A DNA stretch of 64,000 nt from Polyangium fumosum (GCF_005144585.1 NZ_SSMQ01000004.1:124001-188000); one strand, 5' to 3'. Shown: positions 1 to 9,065, numbered from the stretch's first letter. Program-made: numbers and translations. The notes: generated by a model not told the origin, from the letters alone.

Positions 1-1
1 C

Positions 2-409
2 ACGACGGTGACGAACAGCCTGCGGCTCTTGAAGCTGCCCGCGCGCGTGCGCTCGATGGTGATCGGCGGCGACCTCACCGAGGGCCACGCGCGCGCGCTG
101 CTCGGCGCGCCCGACGACAAGGCGATGGAAGAGATCGCCGACAAGGCGGTGCGGGGTCGGTTGCCGGTGCGGAAGGTCGAAGAACTCGTGCGCACCTCGC
201 GCGGCCCGAAGGAGGGCGGCGGAGGCAAAGGCACGAAGGCCGACGCGCCCGCGCCGAAGTCGCCGGGGGTGAAGGACCTGGAAGCGCGGCTCATGCGCAA
301 GCTCGGCGCGAAGGTCGAGGTGCGCGACAAGGACGGGAGCGGCGAGATCGCGATCGCGTACGGATCGCTCGACGAACTCGAGCGCATTCTTTCCCTGCTC
401 GGCGCCTGA
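2..409 (+). CDS. parB: ParB chromosome-partitioning protein, C-terminal part
   Basis: The reading frame is open at the left edge, so only the last 135 residues are present. The opening residues VTNSLRLLKLP match the end of the ParB/Spo0J helix-turn-helix region, followed by LTEGHARALL, which is typical of the segment between the DNA-binding core and the tail. A Lys/Gly/Pro-rich linker (about residues 72-90 of the visible part) leads to a small C-terminal dimerisation domain ending in LDELERILSLLGA. ParB loads at parS and works with ParA and SMC in origin segregation. A parA gene would be expected just upstream, outside the window. A methionine is shown at position 8 only because GTG can be read as a start; it is internal. 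Confidence 0.88.
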   Translation, partial: TTVTNSLRLLKLPARVRSMVIGGDLTEGHARALLGAPDDKAMEEIADKAVRGRLPVRKVEELVRTSRGPKEGGGGKGTKADAPAPKSPGVKDLEARLMRKLGAKVEVRDKDGSGEIAIAYGSLDELERILSLLGA

Positions 410-437
410 ACGAGACGTGTGAGGGCGGGCGCTTGCG

Positions 438-989
438 GTGCCCGCCGGCTCGCCGCACGATGCCCAGGTGCCGAACGTCGTGCCCGCGCTCGCGATGTTC
501 TTCGGGCTGATGGTGCTCGCTGGCTTCGTGCCACAACCGCTGACGCCCGCGACGCTCCTGGCCGCGAAGACAGCGCCGCCGTGGGCCCTTGCGCTCGTCG
601 CGGCCGTAGCGGCGGCGAGCGCGGCGTTCGTGGATCATCGGCTCGTGCGCACGACCTTCCAGATCAAGGCGCTCGCGGAGATCCGGAAGAAGCCGCTTTT
701 CCAGCGCGCAGAAGGCTGGGTGAAGGTCGCGCCGTTCCTGACGACGGCGGCATTCGCGGCGCTGCCGCTGCCGTTCATCATCGTGCGTGTCTTGATGCCG
801 CTCACGGGGTACCCGGCGTGGCGATACGCCGTGGCCGTGGGGCTCGGGCGGGCGCCGCGCATCTACGTGATCGCGGTCGTGGGCAAGGAGCTCGACATCC
901 CGACCGAGCTCCTCGTCGGGGCCCTCGCGCTCGGCGCACTCGTCTCGATCGCCGCGTACGTGCAGCAGAGGCGCGCGCCGAAGGCGTGA
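438..989 (+). CDS. VTT/YqaA-type small integral membrane protein
   Basis: This 183-residue protein has hydrophobic segments at about residues 12-32, 48-65, 93-112 and 150-172. The motif PLPFIIVRVLMPLTGYP followed by VGLGRAPRIY resembles the conserved core of the VTT (SNARE-associated/YqaA, DedA-like) family, whose members are linked to lipid scrambling or undecaprenyl-phosphate handling. The GTG at 438 follows a G-rich stretch that can act as a ribosome binding site; an in-frame GTG at 468 is an alternative. It starts 28 bp after parB on the same strand and faces the TPR lipoprotein gene, their ends nearly touching. The specific substrate cannot be told from sequence. Confidence 0.72.
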   Translation: MPAGSPHDAQVPNVVPALAMFFGLMVLAGFVPQPLTPATLLAAKTAPPWALALVAAVAAASAAFVDHRLVRTTFQIKALAEIRKKPLFQRAEGWVKVAPFLTTAAFAALPLPFIIVRVLMPLTGYPAWRYAVAVGLGRAPRIYVIAVVGKELDIPTELLVGALALGALVSIAAYVQQRRAPKA

Positions 990-2003
990 TCAGCGCTTGT
1001 TGATCGCCTTGATCTCGCGGAGTTTGTCCTTCGCGGCCTTGCCGATCGGCGCGTCCTTTCCGAGCTCCACGGCCTTGCCCATGGAGAACTCGGCGCTCTG
1101 CGGCTTCTGGAGCGCGAGCTGTGCGAGGCCCATGTAGTAGTACCCCGCGGCGTAGTCGGGCTTCACCTTCACGGACTCCTGGTAGTCCGCGAGCGCGCCG
1201 GCCTCGTCGCCGAGCTCGTGCTTGCAGGTGCCGCGGCGGACGAACCACTCGGGGTCGGTCGCCTTGAGCTTGATCGCTCGGTCGAACGCGGCCACGCAGT
1301 CGCCGAACGCCTTGCCGTAGCCGAGCATGCGACCGACCGTGACGAGCATCGCGGGGTCGTCCTTCGTGCCTTCGAGGACCTTCTTCAGGTGCGGCACGGC
1401 CTTCTCGTGTTGCTTCGCCTCGGCGAGCATCGCGGCGTACTCGAAGCGCACCTCGACGGTGTCGCCCTTCGCGATCGCCGTGTCGTAGGCCTTCGACGCG
1501 CCCTCGACGTCGCCCTTCAGGCCGAGCGCGTAGCCGAGGTTGCGCAACATGCCGACATCACCGGGCACCTTTTCGAGCGCCGCGCGGAGGTGCTTGATGG
1601 CGTCGTCGGTGCGCGGCGGGCTCGTCGAGAGGTAGATCGCCGCGAGGTTCTGCGCGGCCGCGGCGAGCCCCGGCTTGAGCTTCAGCGCGGCGAGGTAGGA
1701 CGCCTCGGCGCCGGCGAGGTCGTTCTCCTTTTCGAGCACGAGGCCCATGTACGCGTGCGCCTCGGCGTTGTCCGGCGACGCCTTGAGCGCGCGTTCGAGG
1801 TGGACTTTGCCGGCCGCGTACTGCTCCTTGTCGATGTAGGCCACGGCGCGCTGGAAGTCGGTCTGCGCGGCGCCCTCGTTGATGCCTTCGTTCCCGCCGA
1901 GCGGCGGATCGGCGACGAGATCGGGATCCTTCGGCGGCGGCGTGCTGCCGCCGCACGCCATGAGGAGGAGCGCCGTGGCGCAAGGGAGGAGGAAGGCTCT
2001 CAT
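990..2003 (-). CDS. TPR-repeat lipoprotein
   Basis: A short signal sequence ends in the lipobox LLMAC, predicting an acylated Cys near residue 16-17, followed by a Pro/Asp-rich linker. The rest is a run of about seven to eight tetratricopeptide repeats, with signatures such as NAEAHAYMGLVLEKENDLAGA and PDYAAGYYYMGLAQLALQ. TPR lipoproteins usually scaffold envelope complexes; no partner is specified here. I chose the ATG at 2003 because it overlaps the glnD stop codon (ATGA), which indicates translational coupling, and because it places the lipobox correctly. A frame extension to 2036 would add an unlikely Ser-rich leader. It is the last gene of the cheR-glnD-TPR set. Confidence 0.85.
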   Translation of the reverse strand: MRAFLLPCATALLLMACGGSTPPPKDPDLVADPPLGGNEGINEGAAQTDFQRAVAYIDKEQYAAGKVHLERALKASPDNAEAHAYMGLVLEKENDLAGAEASYLAALKLKPGLAAAAQNLAAIYLSTSPPRTDDAIKHLRAALEKVPGDVGMLRNLGYALGLKGDVEGASKAYDTAIAKGDTVEVRFEYAAMLAEAKQHEKAVPHLKKVLEGTKDDPAMLVTVGRMLGYGKAFGDCVAAFDRAIKLKATDPEWFVRRGTCKHELGDEAGALADYQESVKVKPDYAAGYYYMGLAQLALQKPQSAEFSMGKAVELGKDAPIGKAAKDKLREIKAINKR

Positions 2004-4786
2004 CGCTCTGTGCGAGGAGGAGGAGGAGAAGACCATGGCCCGCTGTTTCCTTCTTGCTCGAGCGATTCGAGCACCGACTCGATTCCTTGCCGCACCTCGG
2101 CGGCACGCTTGCCCGGCGCCACTTTACCGCCGTCCGCCTCGCTGACGTAGAACACGTCGGCCGCGCGCATGCCCTCGGTGTTGATCTTGGCGACGACGAT
2201 GCTGAGGCCGAGGCGGTAAAGCGCGTCGGAGATGGCGTGCAAGAGGCCCGGGCGATCCCGGGTCATCACCTCGAGGACCGTGTGCCGCGGCGAGGCGCGA
2301 TCGTCGATGGAGACCTGCGTGCGCACGCGCGGCGTCGCCCGCCGTGGCAGCGCGCTCTTGCCGCGCTTGCTCGCAAGCTCCGCCGTGGTCGTGCGGCCTT
2401 CGAGCACGGCGTCGAGGTCCCGCACGAGCACCGGCAACGCGCGCGCGACGCCCTCGACCCCCTCGGCACGATCGCGCACCCAGAAGAGGTCGACGGCCTC
2501 GACCGCGCCGCCCGGCAGATGCCGCGAGTGGATCTGCGCGGCGTGCACTTCGAGGCGCGAGGCCGCGAGCGCCGCCGTGATCGACGCGAGCAGGCCCGGT
2601 CGATCCGCGGCGACGACGCAGATCTCGGCGGCCTGCGGGTGCCGGGAAGGGACAAGCGCGACGCTGACCGTCCGGCCCTCGTGCTTGCGAGCGAGCTCCG
2701 CGTGCGAGGCGATCGCCGCGGGCGCGTTCGAGAGCAGGTACCGCTCGGGCATCGACGCGAGGTACGTCGGGACGAACGCCTGCCGCGCGGCCCGCTCCTC
2801 GTCCGAGGACGCGGGAAGCGCGAGCGCGGCGTCGAGCACGGCCGACTGCGCGCGGGCGGAGCGCTCGTCCTCGCCGGGGTTGCCGGCGAGCGCGCGATCG
2901 GCGGCGAGGTAGAGCTCGTCGAGCATGCGCGCCTTCCACGAGGTCATCGACGTCGGGCTCGTCGTGGAGAGGTCGGCGACGGTGAGCAGGTAGAGCTCGG
3001 AGAGCGAGTCCCGGTCGGGGATCACGCGCAAGAACTCCTCGATCGTCGCGGGATCGTCGAGGTCCCTGCGGGTCGCCACGTGGTACATGACGAGGTGCTG
3101 GCGCACGAGGTGGCACGCGGCCGCGACGTCCTCGGCCGGCAAGCCGAGGCGCTTCAGGATGCCGTCGGCCATGACGGCGCCGCGCTCGCTGTGATCCTTG
3201 CCGCCGATCGCCTTGCCCACGTCGTGCAGGAGCGTCGCGAAGAAGAGCATCGTCTTGCGCGTCGCCTCGGCGGCGAGGCGGCACGCGAGCGGGTGCTCGG
3301 CCGTGAGCTCTCCGCGCACGAGCGCCGCGAGCCTGTCGACGGCGGCCACCGAGTGAACGTCGACCGTGTACACGTGGTAGACGTCGTGATGCACGCGCCC
3401 AACGACGGGCAGAAACTCGGGGATCATCGCGAGCAAGAGCCCGAGGTCATGCATCTCCGCGAGCGGAGAGCCGCGCTTCAAGCGGGTCTCCTCCGTGGTC
3501 GAGACGAGCGCGCAGAAGAGGCGCGCGGCCTCGGGGCTCTCGCGCAGGCTCTCGGTCCAGGAAGGATCCGCGGCGGCGCGCGCGATGGCGTCGCGGGCCC
3601 ACGGCAGGAGCGGCGCGCGGCGCTCGACGGCCGCCGCGAGCATGCGCAACGCGAGCGCGGGCTCCTTCGTAACGAGCTCGAGCTCGCTCATCGTCACGCA
3701 GCCGTCGAACATGCGCACGCCGCCGCCGAGGTCCTCCTCGCGCGGCTTCTTCTTGCCGAGCAGCGGCGCGGCGCGCGCGAGCATGGTCTCCCGCGCGCTC
3801 GAGATGATGCGCGCGCTGCGGTAGTACGCGCTCATCATCTTCTCGACGGCCTCGCCGCCCTCGCCGTAGCCGAGCAGCGACGCGATCGACTCCTGCTCGT
3901 CGAACGTGAGCCTGTCGCTGCGCCGCCCCGCGTGCGCGTGGAGCAGGTTCCGGATGCGGAAGAGCAGCTCGCGCGCAGCAGCGATCTCCGCCGACTCGCG
4001 CGGCAAGAGCGCTCCTACGCGCACGAGATCGTCGAGCTCGTGCACGCCGAAGCGCGCCTTTCCCGCCCAGCACGCGATGTCGAGATCCCGCAGGCCCCCC
4101 GCCCCGTTCTTCACATCGGGTTCGAGCAGATACACCGACCCGCCGAACCGCGCGTGCCGCTCGCGCACCTCGTCCTCGAGCTGCGCGAGGAACCGAGGCA
4201 GCTCCGTGTGCGCGAAGAGCCCGGCGTCGCACCGCGTCTTCAGCTCATCCGAGAGCGCGCGGCTCCCCGTGATGTGCCGGTAATCGAGCAAGCTCGTCGC
4301 CGTGGGCAGGTCCGTGCGAGCCGCCTCCACGAGCGCCTCGACCTTGCCGACCTGATGGCCGATCGTCACGCCCATGTCCCAGAGCGGGTAGAGCAGCGCC
4401 TCCGCCACGGACGCGGCGGCGCCGAGGTCGCGCGCGAGGAGCCGCACGTCGAGGTCGCTGCCGAGCGCGAGCGCGCCGCGCCCGTATCCACCGACGCCGC
4501 CGAGCGCGACCTCTTCGAACGCGCCCGCGACTTCCTTCGGCGCAGGCTCGCCGCCGGGCAAACGCAGGCGCCCCTCGCGCGCCTCGGTCCGCAGGATCTC
4601 GAAGAGCTGCGTGAGCAGCTCGTCACAGACGCGCGCGTGCTTGCGCCCGAGCACGAGCCCACACGCGTCGAGCGGCGCGGCGTGGTTGCCCGATGGCACG
4701 AGCGCTTCGAGCTCGGCGCGGCGCGCGGACCATTCGCGGCGAAGATCCACGAGCACGCCCGTCGGATCCTTCACCTCGGCGGTCAT
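2000..4786 (-). CDS. glnD: Bifunctional [protein-PII] uridylyltransferase/uridylyl-removing enzyme
   Basis: This 928-residue protein has all GlnD domains in order. The nucleotidyltransferase motif GGYGRGALALGSDLD lies at residues 99-113. A GlnD/GlnE-type helical linker follows, then an HD hydrolase domain with LLHDVGK near residue 515. Two ACT domains sit near residues 725 and 845, with DRPGLL in both. GlnD senses glutamine and uridylylates or deuridylylates PII proteins, controlling nitrogen assimilation in the cytoplasm. No glnB, glnK or ntr genes are in the window. The start ATG overlaps the stop of the upstream cheR-like gene by 4 nt, and the stop overlaps the downstream TPR gene by 4 nt. 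Confidence 0.96.
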   Translation of the reverse strand: MTAEVKDPTGVLVDLRREWSARRAELEALVPSGNHAAPLDACGLVLGRKHARVCDELLTQLFEILRTEAREGRLRLPGGEPAPKEVAGAFEEVALGGVGGYGRGALALGSDLDVRLLARDLGAAASVAEALLYPLWDMGVTIGHQVGKVEALVEAARTDLPTATSLLDYRHITGSRALSDELKTRCDAGLFAHTELPRFLAQLEDEVRERHARFGGSVYLLEPDVKNGAGGLRDLDIACWAGKARFGVHELDDLVRVGALLPRESAEIAAARELLFRIRNLLHAHAGRRSDRLTFDEQESIASLLGYGEGGEAVEKMMSAYYRSARIISSARETMLARAAPLLGKKKPREEDLGGGVRMFDGCVTMSELELVTKEPALALRMLAAAVERRAPLLPWARDAIARAAADPSWTESLRESPEAARLFCALVSTTEETRLKRGSPLAEMHDLGLLLAMIPEFLPVVGRVHHDVYHVYTVDVHSVAAVDRLAALVRGELTAEHPLACRLAAEATRKTMLFFATLLHDVGKAIGGKDHSERGAVMADGILKRLGLPAEDVAAACHLVRQHLVMYHVATRRDLDDPATIEEFLRVIPDRDSLSELYLLTVADLSTTSPTSMTSWKARMLDELYLAADRALAGNPGEDERSARAQSAVLDAALALPASSDEERAARQAFVPTYLASMPERYLLSNAPAAIASHAELARKHEGRTVSVALVPSRHPQAAEICVVAADRPGLLASITAALAASRLEVHAAQIHSRHLPGGAVEAVDLFWVRDRAEGVEGVARALPVLVRDLDAVLEGRTTTAELASKRGKSALPRRATPRVRTQVSIDDRASPRHTVLEVMTRDRPGLLHAISDALYRLGLSIVVAKINTEGMRAADVFYVSEADGGKVAPGKRAAEVRQGIESVLESLEQEGNSGPWSSPPPPRTER

Positions 4787-5619
4787 GGTCGTCGCTTCGG
4801 GGGGCGCAGCGCGGTGACGGTCTGCGCGAGCCGGAACGGTTCGAGGCCCATGCTGCGCAGGCGCAGGACCTCACTCGCGGCCGAGAACAGAAGGCCCCCG
4901 TCTTCGAGCTCGTTCGCGAGCCGCGTGGCGACCTGCTCGCCGGCCTGCGTCGTCAGGTAGAGCAGCACGTTCTTGAACAGGATGATGTGGAACGGCCCCT
5001 GCGGCACGCGCTTGACGAGGTCGCACTCCTCGAACTCGACCGCGTTGCGGACGAGGAGCCCGACGCGCAGGCGGCCGTTCTGTTCGTCGCAGAAGCGCTC
5101 GACCCACGCGGGCGGGATGTCGCGCGCCGCCTCGCGCCCGTACGTCGCTTCGCGCGCGACCGCGATCGCCTCGGCCGAACGATCCACGCCGAGCACGCGG
5201 AAGCGCCGACGCGCCGCCGTGAGCAACATGCCCATCGTGTACGCCTCTTCGCCCGTGCTGCAGCCGGCCGAGAGCACCGCGAGCTCCACGTCCGCGGGGA
5301 AGAGCTTTTCGAGCTGGCGCTCGATCACCTCCCACTGCGCGCCGTCGCGGTAGAAGCGCGTCTCGCCCACGCGGAGCGAGGTGACGATCTGCTCGACCGC
5401 GGTCTTGTCCTTGAGCAGCTCCCGCGCGACCGCGTTCATCGACAGGCCGCTCCTGTACGACTGATGTTCGAGGTAACGACGCACGCGATCGCGCACCCAG
5501 CCGGGTGTCGCGCCGCTCGAGCCGAAGCCGAAGAGCTCTTCGGCGAGCTTCAGCGCGACGTCGACGGCGCGATCGCCCGAGTCAGGTCCAGACACGGATG
5601 AGCCCTTCGCGCGCGCCAT
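4783..5619 (-). CDS. CheR-type chemotaxis protein methyltransferase (orphan)
   Basis: This 278-residue protein carries an N-terminal CheR helical domain with GETRFYRD, matching the family NETxFFRD motif. The SAM-binding Rossmann domain follows: LSAGCSTGEEAYTMGM (motif I), LGVDRSAEAIAVARE, and FHIILFKNVLLYL. The enzyme should methylate glutamates on chemoreceptors. No receptors, CheA or CheB are nearby, so the substrate is unknown. It is the promoter-proximal gene of a set coupled to glnD by an ATGA overlap. The start chosen is the ATG at 5619; an in-frame ATG at 5658 would add 13 residues. CheR proteins in myxobacteria are often parts of Che/Frz-like pathways, but here it stands alone. Confidence 0.87.
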   Translation of the reverse strand: MARAKGSSVSGPDSGDRAVDVALKLAEELFGFGSSGATPGWVRDRVRRYLEHQSYRSGLSMNAVARELLKDKTAVEQIVTSLRVGETRFYRDGAQWEVIERQLEKLFPADVELAVLSAGCSTGEEAYTMGMLLTAARRRFRVLGVDRSAEAIAVAREATYGREAARDIPPAWVERFCDEQNGRLRVGLLVRNAVEFEECDLVKRVPQGPFHIILFKNVLLYLTTQAGEQVATRLANELEDGGLLFSAASEVLRLRSMGLEPFRLAQTVTALRPPKRRP

Positions 5620-5934
5620 GACGTTCGTGTTCGCTCTCGAGAAGCTCGCACGACGCATGCACGCTCTGTCGCGCGCCGTCCTCGGGGCGCGCGCAGGGCA
5701 TGTCGTCGGTCGACTGGCTTCCCGCTTCCATCGCGCCGCCAATTTATCACCAAGGCTCGGCCATCCAGGCCAAACATTCATCTTTCCGCCCCCCGCCGCC
5801 GTGAACCGGAGTCCACGCCCCCGCTCGACCGGCGAGATACACCTCGACCCCCGCGACGCGCGCCCGCCCGAGGCCCCTCGCTTCAATCCCGGAAAGCGCG
5901 TATGGCTTGGAACTTGCTCCCTTTCGCCCTCGCC
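5620..5934. other. Divergent intergenic region between cheR-like gene and a plus-strand gene
   Basis: No gene is supportable in these 315 bp. They separate divergently transcribed genes and should hold both promoters. A locally AT-rich stretch near 5740-5750 contains a possible minus-strand -10-like GATAAA (5743-5748), but no convincing -35 was found with it. Confidence 0.4.
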
Positions 5935-6834
5935 ATGCGCAAGACGATGCTCTGCTCGACCGCGGCGCTCGCCTGGTTCCTCACCGCCGGGACGGCCTCG
6001 GCCCAGGCGCCGCCCCCGACGCTCGAACCGCTTCCGCCCGGAGCGCCCCTCCCGCCCCACATCGTCCAGCACCCCGACGGCCGCACGACCGTCACCCGCA
6101 CCCCCGAGGAAGGCGTCGACGTTCACGCGCAGACGAGCGCCGGCACAGTCCACGCCTACGAATGCGGCCGCGTCGACGTCGATCCGCGCGCCCCTGCATC
6201 CGCGTCCGCGCACGGCGCGTGCCCCCTCCCCCACGCGCTACCGTACCCCTACCCCTCGGCGCCTCCGCCCGCCTACGCCTACCCGCCCCCGCCTCCACCG
6301 ATCGCGCCGCGCAAGCCCAAACCTCGGTACGCCCCGGATCCGGCCCGCCGCGGCGCGCTCATCGCGTCGAGCATCATCTTCGGCCTCGGCACGGTCACGA
6401 CCGGCGCCGCGTACCTCATCTCCCTCGGCGCGAGCGCGGCCTGCGGCGCCACGGAGGCCTGCAGCGTCGAGCCTTCGAAGTCCGCGCTGTACGCGATGGG
6501 CGCGATCCTGACGATCACGCCGAGCGTCCCGCGCTTCGTCGTAGGCGACTGGGGCAAGGGGCTGCTCTACACCGCGCTTCGGGGCGGCTCGTTCGCAGCG
6601 GGCACGATGATCGATTGGGACGACCCGACCCGCCTCGTCCCCCTCACGTTCGCGTTCCTCGTGCCGCTCACGCTCGGCATCGTGGACCTGGCGACGACAC
6701 CCCACCGCGAGCAGCTCGAAGCCAAGAAACAACAAGCCGCGAGCAGCTTCGAGCTTCGCGGCCTCGGCCCGACCGTCGCGTACGATCTCCGCGGCAACAC
6801 GATCCCGGCCCTCGGCGCGATCGGCACGTTCTGA
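5935..6834 (+). CDS. Secreted or membrane protein with Pro-rich linker, unknown function
   Basis: Not recognised. This 299-residue product starts with a Sec-type signal peptide (MRKTMLCSTAALAWFLTAG then TASAQA, likely cleavage after ASA). A Pro/Ala/Tyr-rich stretch follows to about residue 135, including short runs such as YPPPPPPIAPRKPKPRY. The C-terminal half has about four hydrophobic segments (near residues 142-163, 180-200, 215-225 and 240-260), suggesting an inner-membrane domain. The ATG at 5935 was preferred over the upstream in-frame ATG at 5902 because it places a proper n-region before the hydrophobic core. Its end lies 21 bp from the end of the convergent acyltransferase gene. Confidence 0.7.
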   Translation: MRKTMLCSTAALAWFLTAGTASAQAPPPTLEPLPPGAPLPPHIVQHPDGRTTVTRTPEEGVDVHAQTSAGTVHAYECGRVDVDPRAPASASAHGACPLPHALPYPYPSAPPPAYAYPPPPPPIAPRKPKPRYAPDPARRGALIASSIIFGLGTVTTGAAYLISLGASAACGATEACSVEPSKSALYAMGAILTITPSVPRFVVGDWGKGLLYTALRGGSFAAGTMIDWDDPTRLVPLTFAFLVPLTLGIVDLATTPHREQLEAKKQQAASSFELRGLGPTVAYDLRGNTIPALGAIGTF

Positions 6835-6855
6835 CGCTGCCGCCCGCCGTTCTGC

Positions 6856-7746
6856 TCAGGACCGCTTCTTCTCCCTCGACAACCCCTTCCACCGCCGGTG
6901 CAACCACAACCATTGCGCCGGGTACGTCTCGACAAACGATGCGAGCGCGTCCGTGATCCGCGCCGCGACATGCACCACGTCGGTCCGCGTGGCGAGCGCC
7001 TCGGGCTCGATCAGGTCGAAGGCGTCGAGCTCGTGCAAGCCATCGTCGCGGCGGCGACCGAAAGCGACGACGATCGGCGCACGCGCGCGTGACGCCATCA
7101 GCACCGGCGCGAGATCACACCACGCAGGCGCTCCGAGGAACGGGAGTTGCGCGACGCCGGCAGCACGCTCGGGCGCTTGATCGATCATCATCGCGACGAC
7201 GTCGCCACCGGCGAGCGCTCCCCGCACGCGGGCCGTGGCACCGCGGGCGTCGACGAGAAGGACACCTCGTTCGGCGCGCAGGTGTTGCCAGGTGCGATCG
7301 AGCGCGCGCCAGGACAAACGCTTCGTGAGGACGTGCAAGGCCGGCGCGCGCCCCGACGGACCCACGTGCTCCCGAAGCCACGCCGCCGCCGCACACGCCG
7401 AGAGATCCCAGTTGCCCGTGTGCGCCGTCGCGACCACGACACCACGCCCACGCGCGAGCGCGCGCGCGAAAAACTCCGCGGCGCGCGGCGATACCACGAG
7501 CTTCGATGCGAGCGGCGCCTTCGGCCTCCCTGCGGTCCAGAGGAGCTCGAGCAGGCCTGCGCCGAGCGAGCCGTACATCGCCGCCGCCACGCGCCTCGGC
7601 GCCGGCACGCCTGCGCGCGCCATCGCGGACTCGACATGACGTCGCCGCACACGCAATAACCCGCCCACGAACGCGCCCAGCGCCGCGCCGAACGAGCGCA
7701 GCGCGTGGTACGGCAGGAGCCCCACGAGGCGCGCCACGAGCCACAT
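6856..7746 (-). CDS. LpxL/HtrB-type lysophospholipid or lipid A acyltransferase
   Basis: This 296-residue protein has one N-terminal hydrophobic anchor and the acyltransferase motif HTGNWD (H-x4-D catalytic pair), preceded by GRGVVVATA. Downstream it has MIDQAPERAAG (the family DQ motif) and PAQWLWLHRRWK near the C-terminus, a typical LpxL/LpxM ending. The family transfers secondary acyl chains to Kdo2-lipid IVA or related lipids at the inner membrane. Start ATG 7746 follows GAGGA at 9 nt. The frame stays open upstream to 8151, but that stretch overlaps the small gene at 7836-8123 and looks non-coding. No other lipid A genes are adjacent. Confidence 0.88.
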   Translation of the reverse strand: MWLVARLVGLLPYHALRSFGAALGAFVGGLLRVRRRHVESAMARAGVPAPRRVAAAMYGSLGAGLLELLWTAGRPKAPLASKLVVSPRAAEFFARALARGRGVVVATAHTGNWDLSACAAAAWLREHVGPSGRAPALHVLTKRLSWRALDRTWQHLRAERGVLLVDARGATARVRGALAGGDVVAMMIDQAPERAAGVAQLPFLGAPAWCDLAPVLMASRARAPIVVAFGRRRDDGLHELDAFDLIEPEALATRTDVVHVAARITDALASFVETYPAQWLWLHRRWKGLSREKKRS

Positions 7747-7835
7747 CCACAGCGGTCCTCGTGGACGCTGCGGGACGGCCTCGGGCGCGCCTCCTGCGCG
7801 AGCGCCGAGCGTCTCGGCCGCTCGGCCTCGTGCGT

Positions 7836-8123
7836 TCAACCCAAGAAGCCCGCTTTGCGGCCCGCGGCGAGCTTCGTGCCGCCGTCGACGCTCACCGCGA
7901 AGAGGTCCTCGCGCGCCACGAAAAACGACTCGCCCTTGATCGAGCGCGCCCGGATGACGCCATGGGCGATCCGCAGCGACTCCACCTTCGCGATGTTCAG
8001 CGAGACGCCGTCGTGCGCGACGTACAGCGTCAGGAGCTGACCTTCTGGCAGGCGGAGCCAACCCTCGGGGTCGGTCGTGACGGAAGCGGTGTCGAGCACG
8101 GTACGGAGCATGTCCTCGGTCAT
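7836..8123 (-). CDS. Small conserved-looking protein of unknown function (95 aa)
   Basis: Not recognised. The start MTEDMLRTVLDTASV and the regular alternation of hydrophobic and charged residues (LRLPEGQLLTLYVAHDGVSLNIAKVESLRI) suggest a compact beta-rich cytoplasmic domain without signal peptide or membrane segment. An in-frame ATG at 8132 would add three residues. It lies 89 bp upstream of the acyltransferase gene on the same strand and is divergent from the MlaF-like gene. Supporting evidence for coding is codon-position bias like its neighbours and a length that fills the gap; the same frame open further upstream is a shadow. Confidence 0.6.
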   Translation of the reverse strand: MTEDMLRTVLDTASVTTDPEGWLRLPEGQLLTLYVAHDGVSLNIAKVESLRIAHGVIRARSIKGESFFVAREDLFAVSVDGGTKLAAGRKAGFLG

Positions 8124-8204
8124 GCGGCACATTTCCCGCCGTAAGCCCCACGCGTCAAGCGCGAGGGCCCCTCGGACGAGACCGCGTGGTAGCCTCCACG
8201 CGCG

Positions 8205-9065
8205 ATGTCCGCCGGAGGCACGAGCCAAGCACCCCGGATCCCGCCGGAGGATCACGTCTTCGTCGACAACGTGAAGAAATCGTTCGGGACGACGCAGGTC
8301 CTGAAGGGCGTGACGATGCACCTCCGCCGCAAGGAGACGGCGGTGATCATCGGCGGCTCGGGCGCGGGCAAGACGACGCTGCTGCGGCTCCTCATCGGCC
8401 TGGAAAAACCCACGAGTGGGCACATCTGGGTCGACGGCGAGGACATCGGCCCGCTCGGCGAGCGTCAGATGAACCGCGTGCGGCAGAAGTTCGGCATGGT
8501 GTTCCAGTACGCCGCGCTGCTCGACTCGCTGAACATCTTCGACAACGTCGCGTTCCCCTTGCGGGAGCACCGCAAGCAGATGTCGGAGAAGGACATCCGC
8601 GACAAGGTCGTGGGCATGCTGAACCTGCTCGGGCTCGAGAACAAAGAGCAGCGCATGCCGAGCGAACTCTCGGGCGGACAGAGGAAACGCGTGGGCCTCG
8701 CGCGCGCGCTCATGCTGGAGCCGAAGATCCTGATCTACGACGAGCCCACGAGCGGCCTCGATCCGCAGACGAGCCGCATGGTCGACGATCTCATCGAGGA
8801 GACGCGCGACCGGTTCGGCGTGACGAGTGTGGTGATCTCCCATGACATGGCGAGCACGTTCCGCATCGCGCACCAGGCGTTCCTCGTGATCCAGGGTCAG
8901 GTCGTCGCCTCGGGCACGCCCGACGAACTCGCGTACGGCGAGAGCGAGATCGCGCGTGAGTTCATCGCCGCCTCCGGCATCGCACCCGAGCGCATCTCGC
9001 GCGTCGAGAGCCTGAAGCAAGCTGCGGAGGGAGGAGCCGCCGTGCGGTACCACCCGTCGAGCTAA
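8205..9065 (+). CDS. MlaF/Ttg2A-type ABC transporter ATP-binding protein
   Basis: A single-domain 286-residue ABC ATPase. Walker A GGSGAGKT is at residues 50-57, followed by the Q-loop (MVFQYAALLDSLN), the signature LSGGQRKRVGLARAL, Walker B ILIYDEPTSGLDP and the H-switch SHDM. FQ-x-AALLDSL-x-I-x-DNVAFPL is characteristic of the MlaF/Ttg2A subfamily that powers MCE-type lipid trafficking across the envelope. No permease (MlaE) or MCE protein is adjacent, so its partner is elsewhere or unconventional. The ATG at 8205 is the only sensible start. Its stop overlaps the stop of the convergent deacetylase gene. Confidence 0.88.
   Translation: MSAGGTSQAPRIPPEDHVFVDNVKKSFGTTQVLKGVTMHLRRKETAVIIGGSGAGKTTLLRLLIGLEKPTSGHIWVDGEDIGPLGERQMNRVRQKFGMVFQYAALLDSLNIFDNVAFPLREHRKQMSEKDIRDKVVGMLNLLGLENKEQRMPSELSGGQRKRVGLARALMLEPKILIYDEPTSGLDPQTSRMVDDLIEETRDRFGVTSVVISHDMASTFRIAHQAFLVIQGQVVASGTPDELAYGESEIAREFIAASGIAPERISRVESLKQAAEGGAAVRYHPSS

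Noticed and set aside
2054-4960. A 968-codon plus-strand frame opposite glnD
   Set aside because: Arg/His/Glu-rich shadow; glnD on the minus strand has full domain support.
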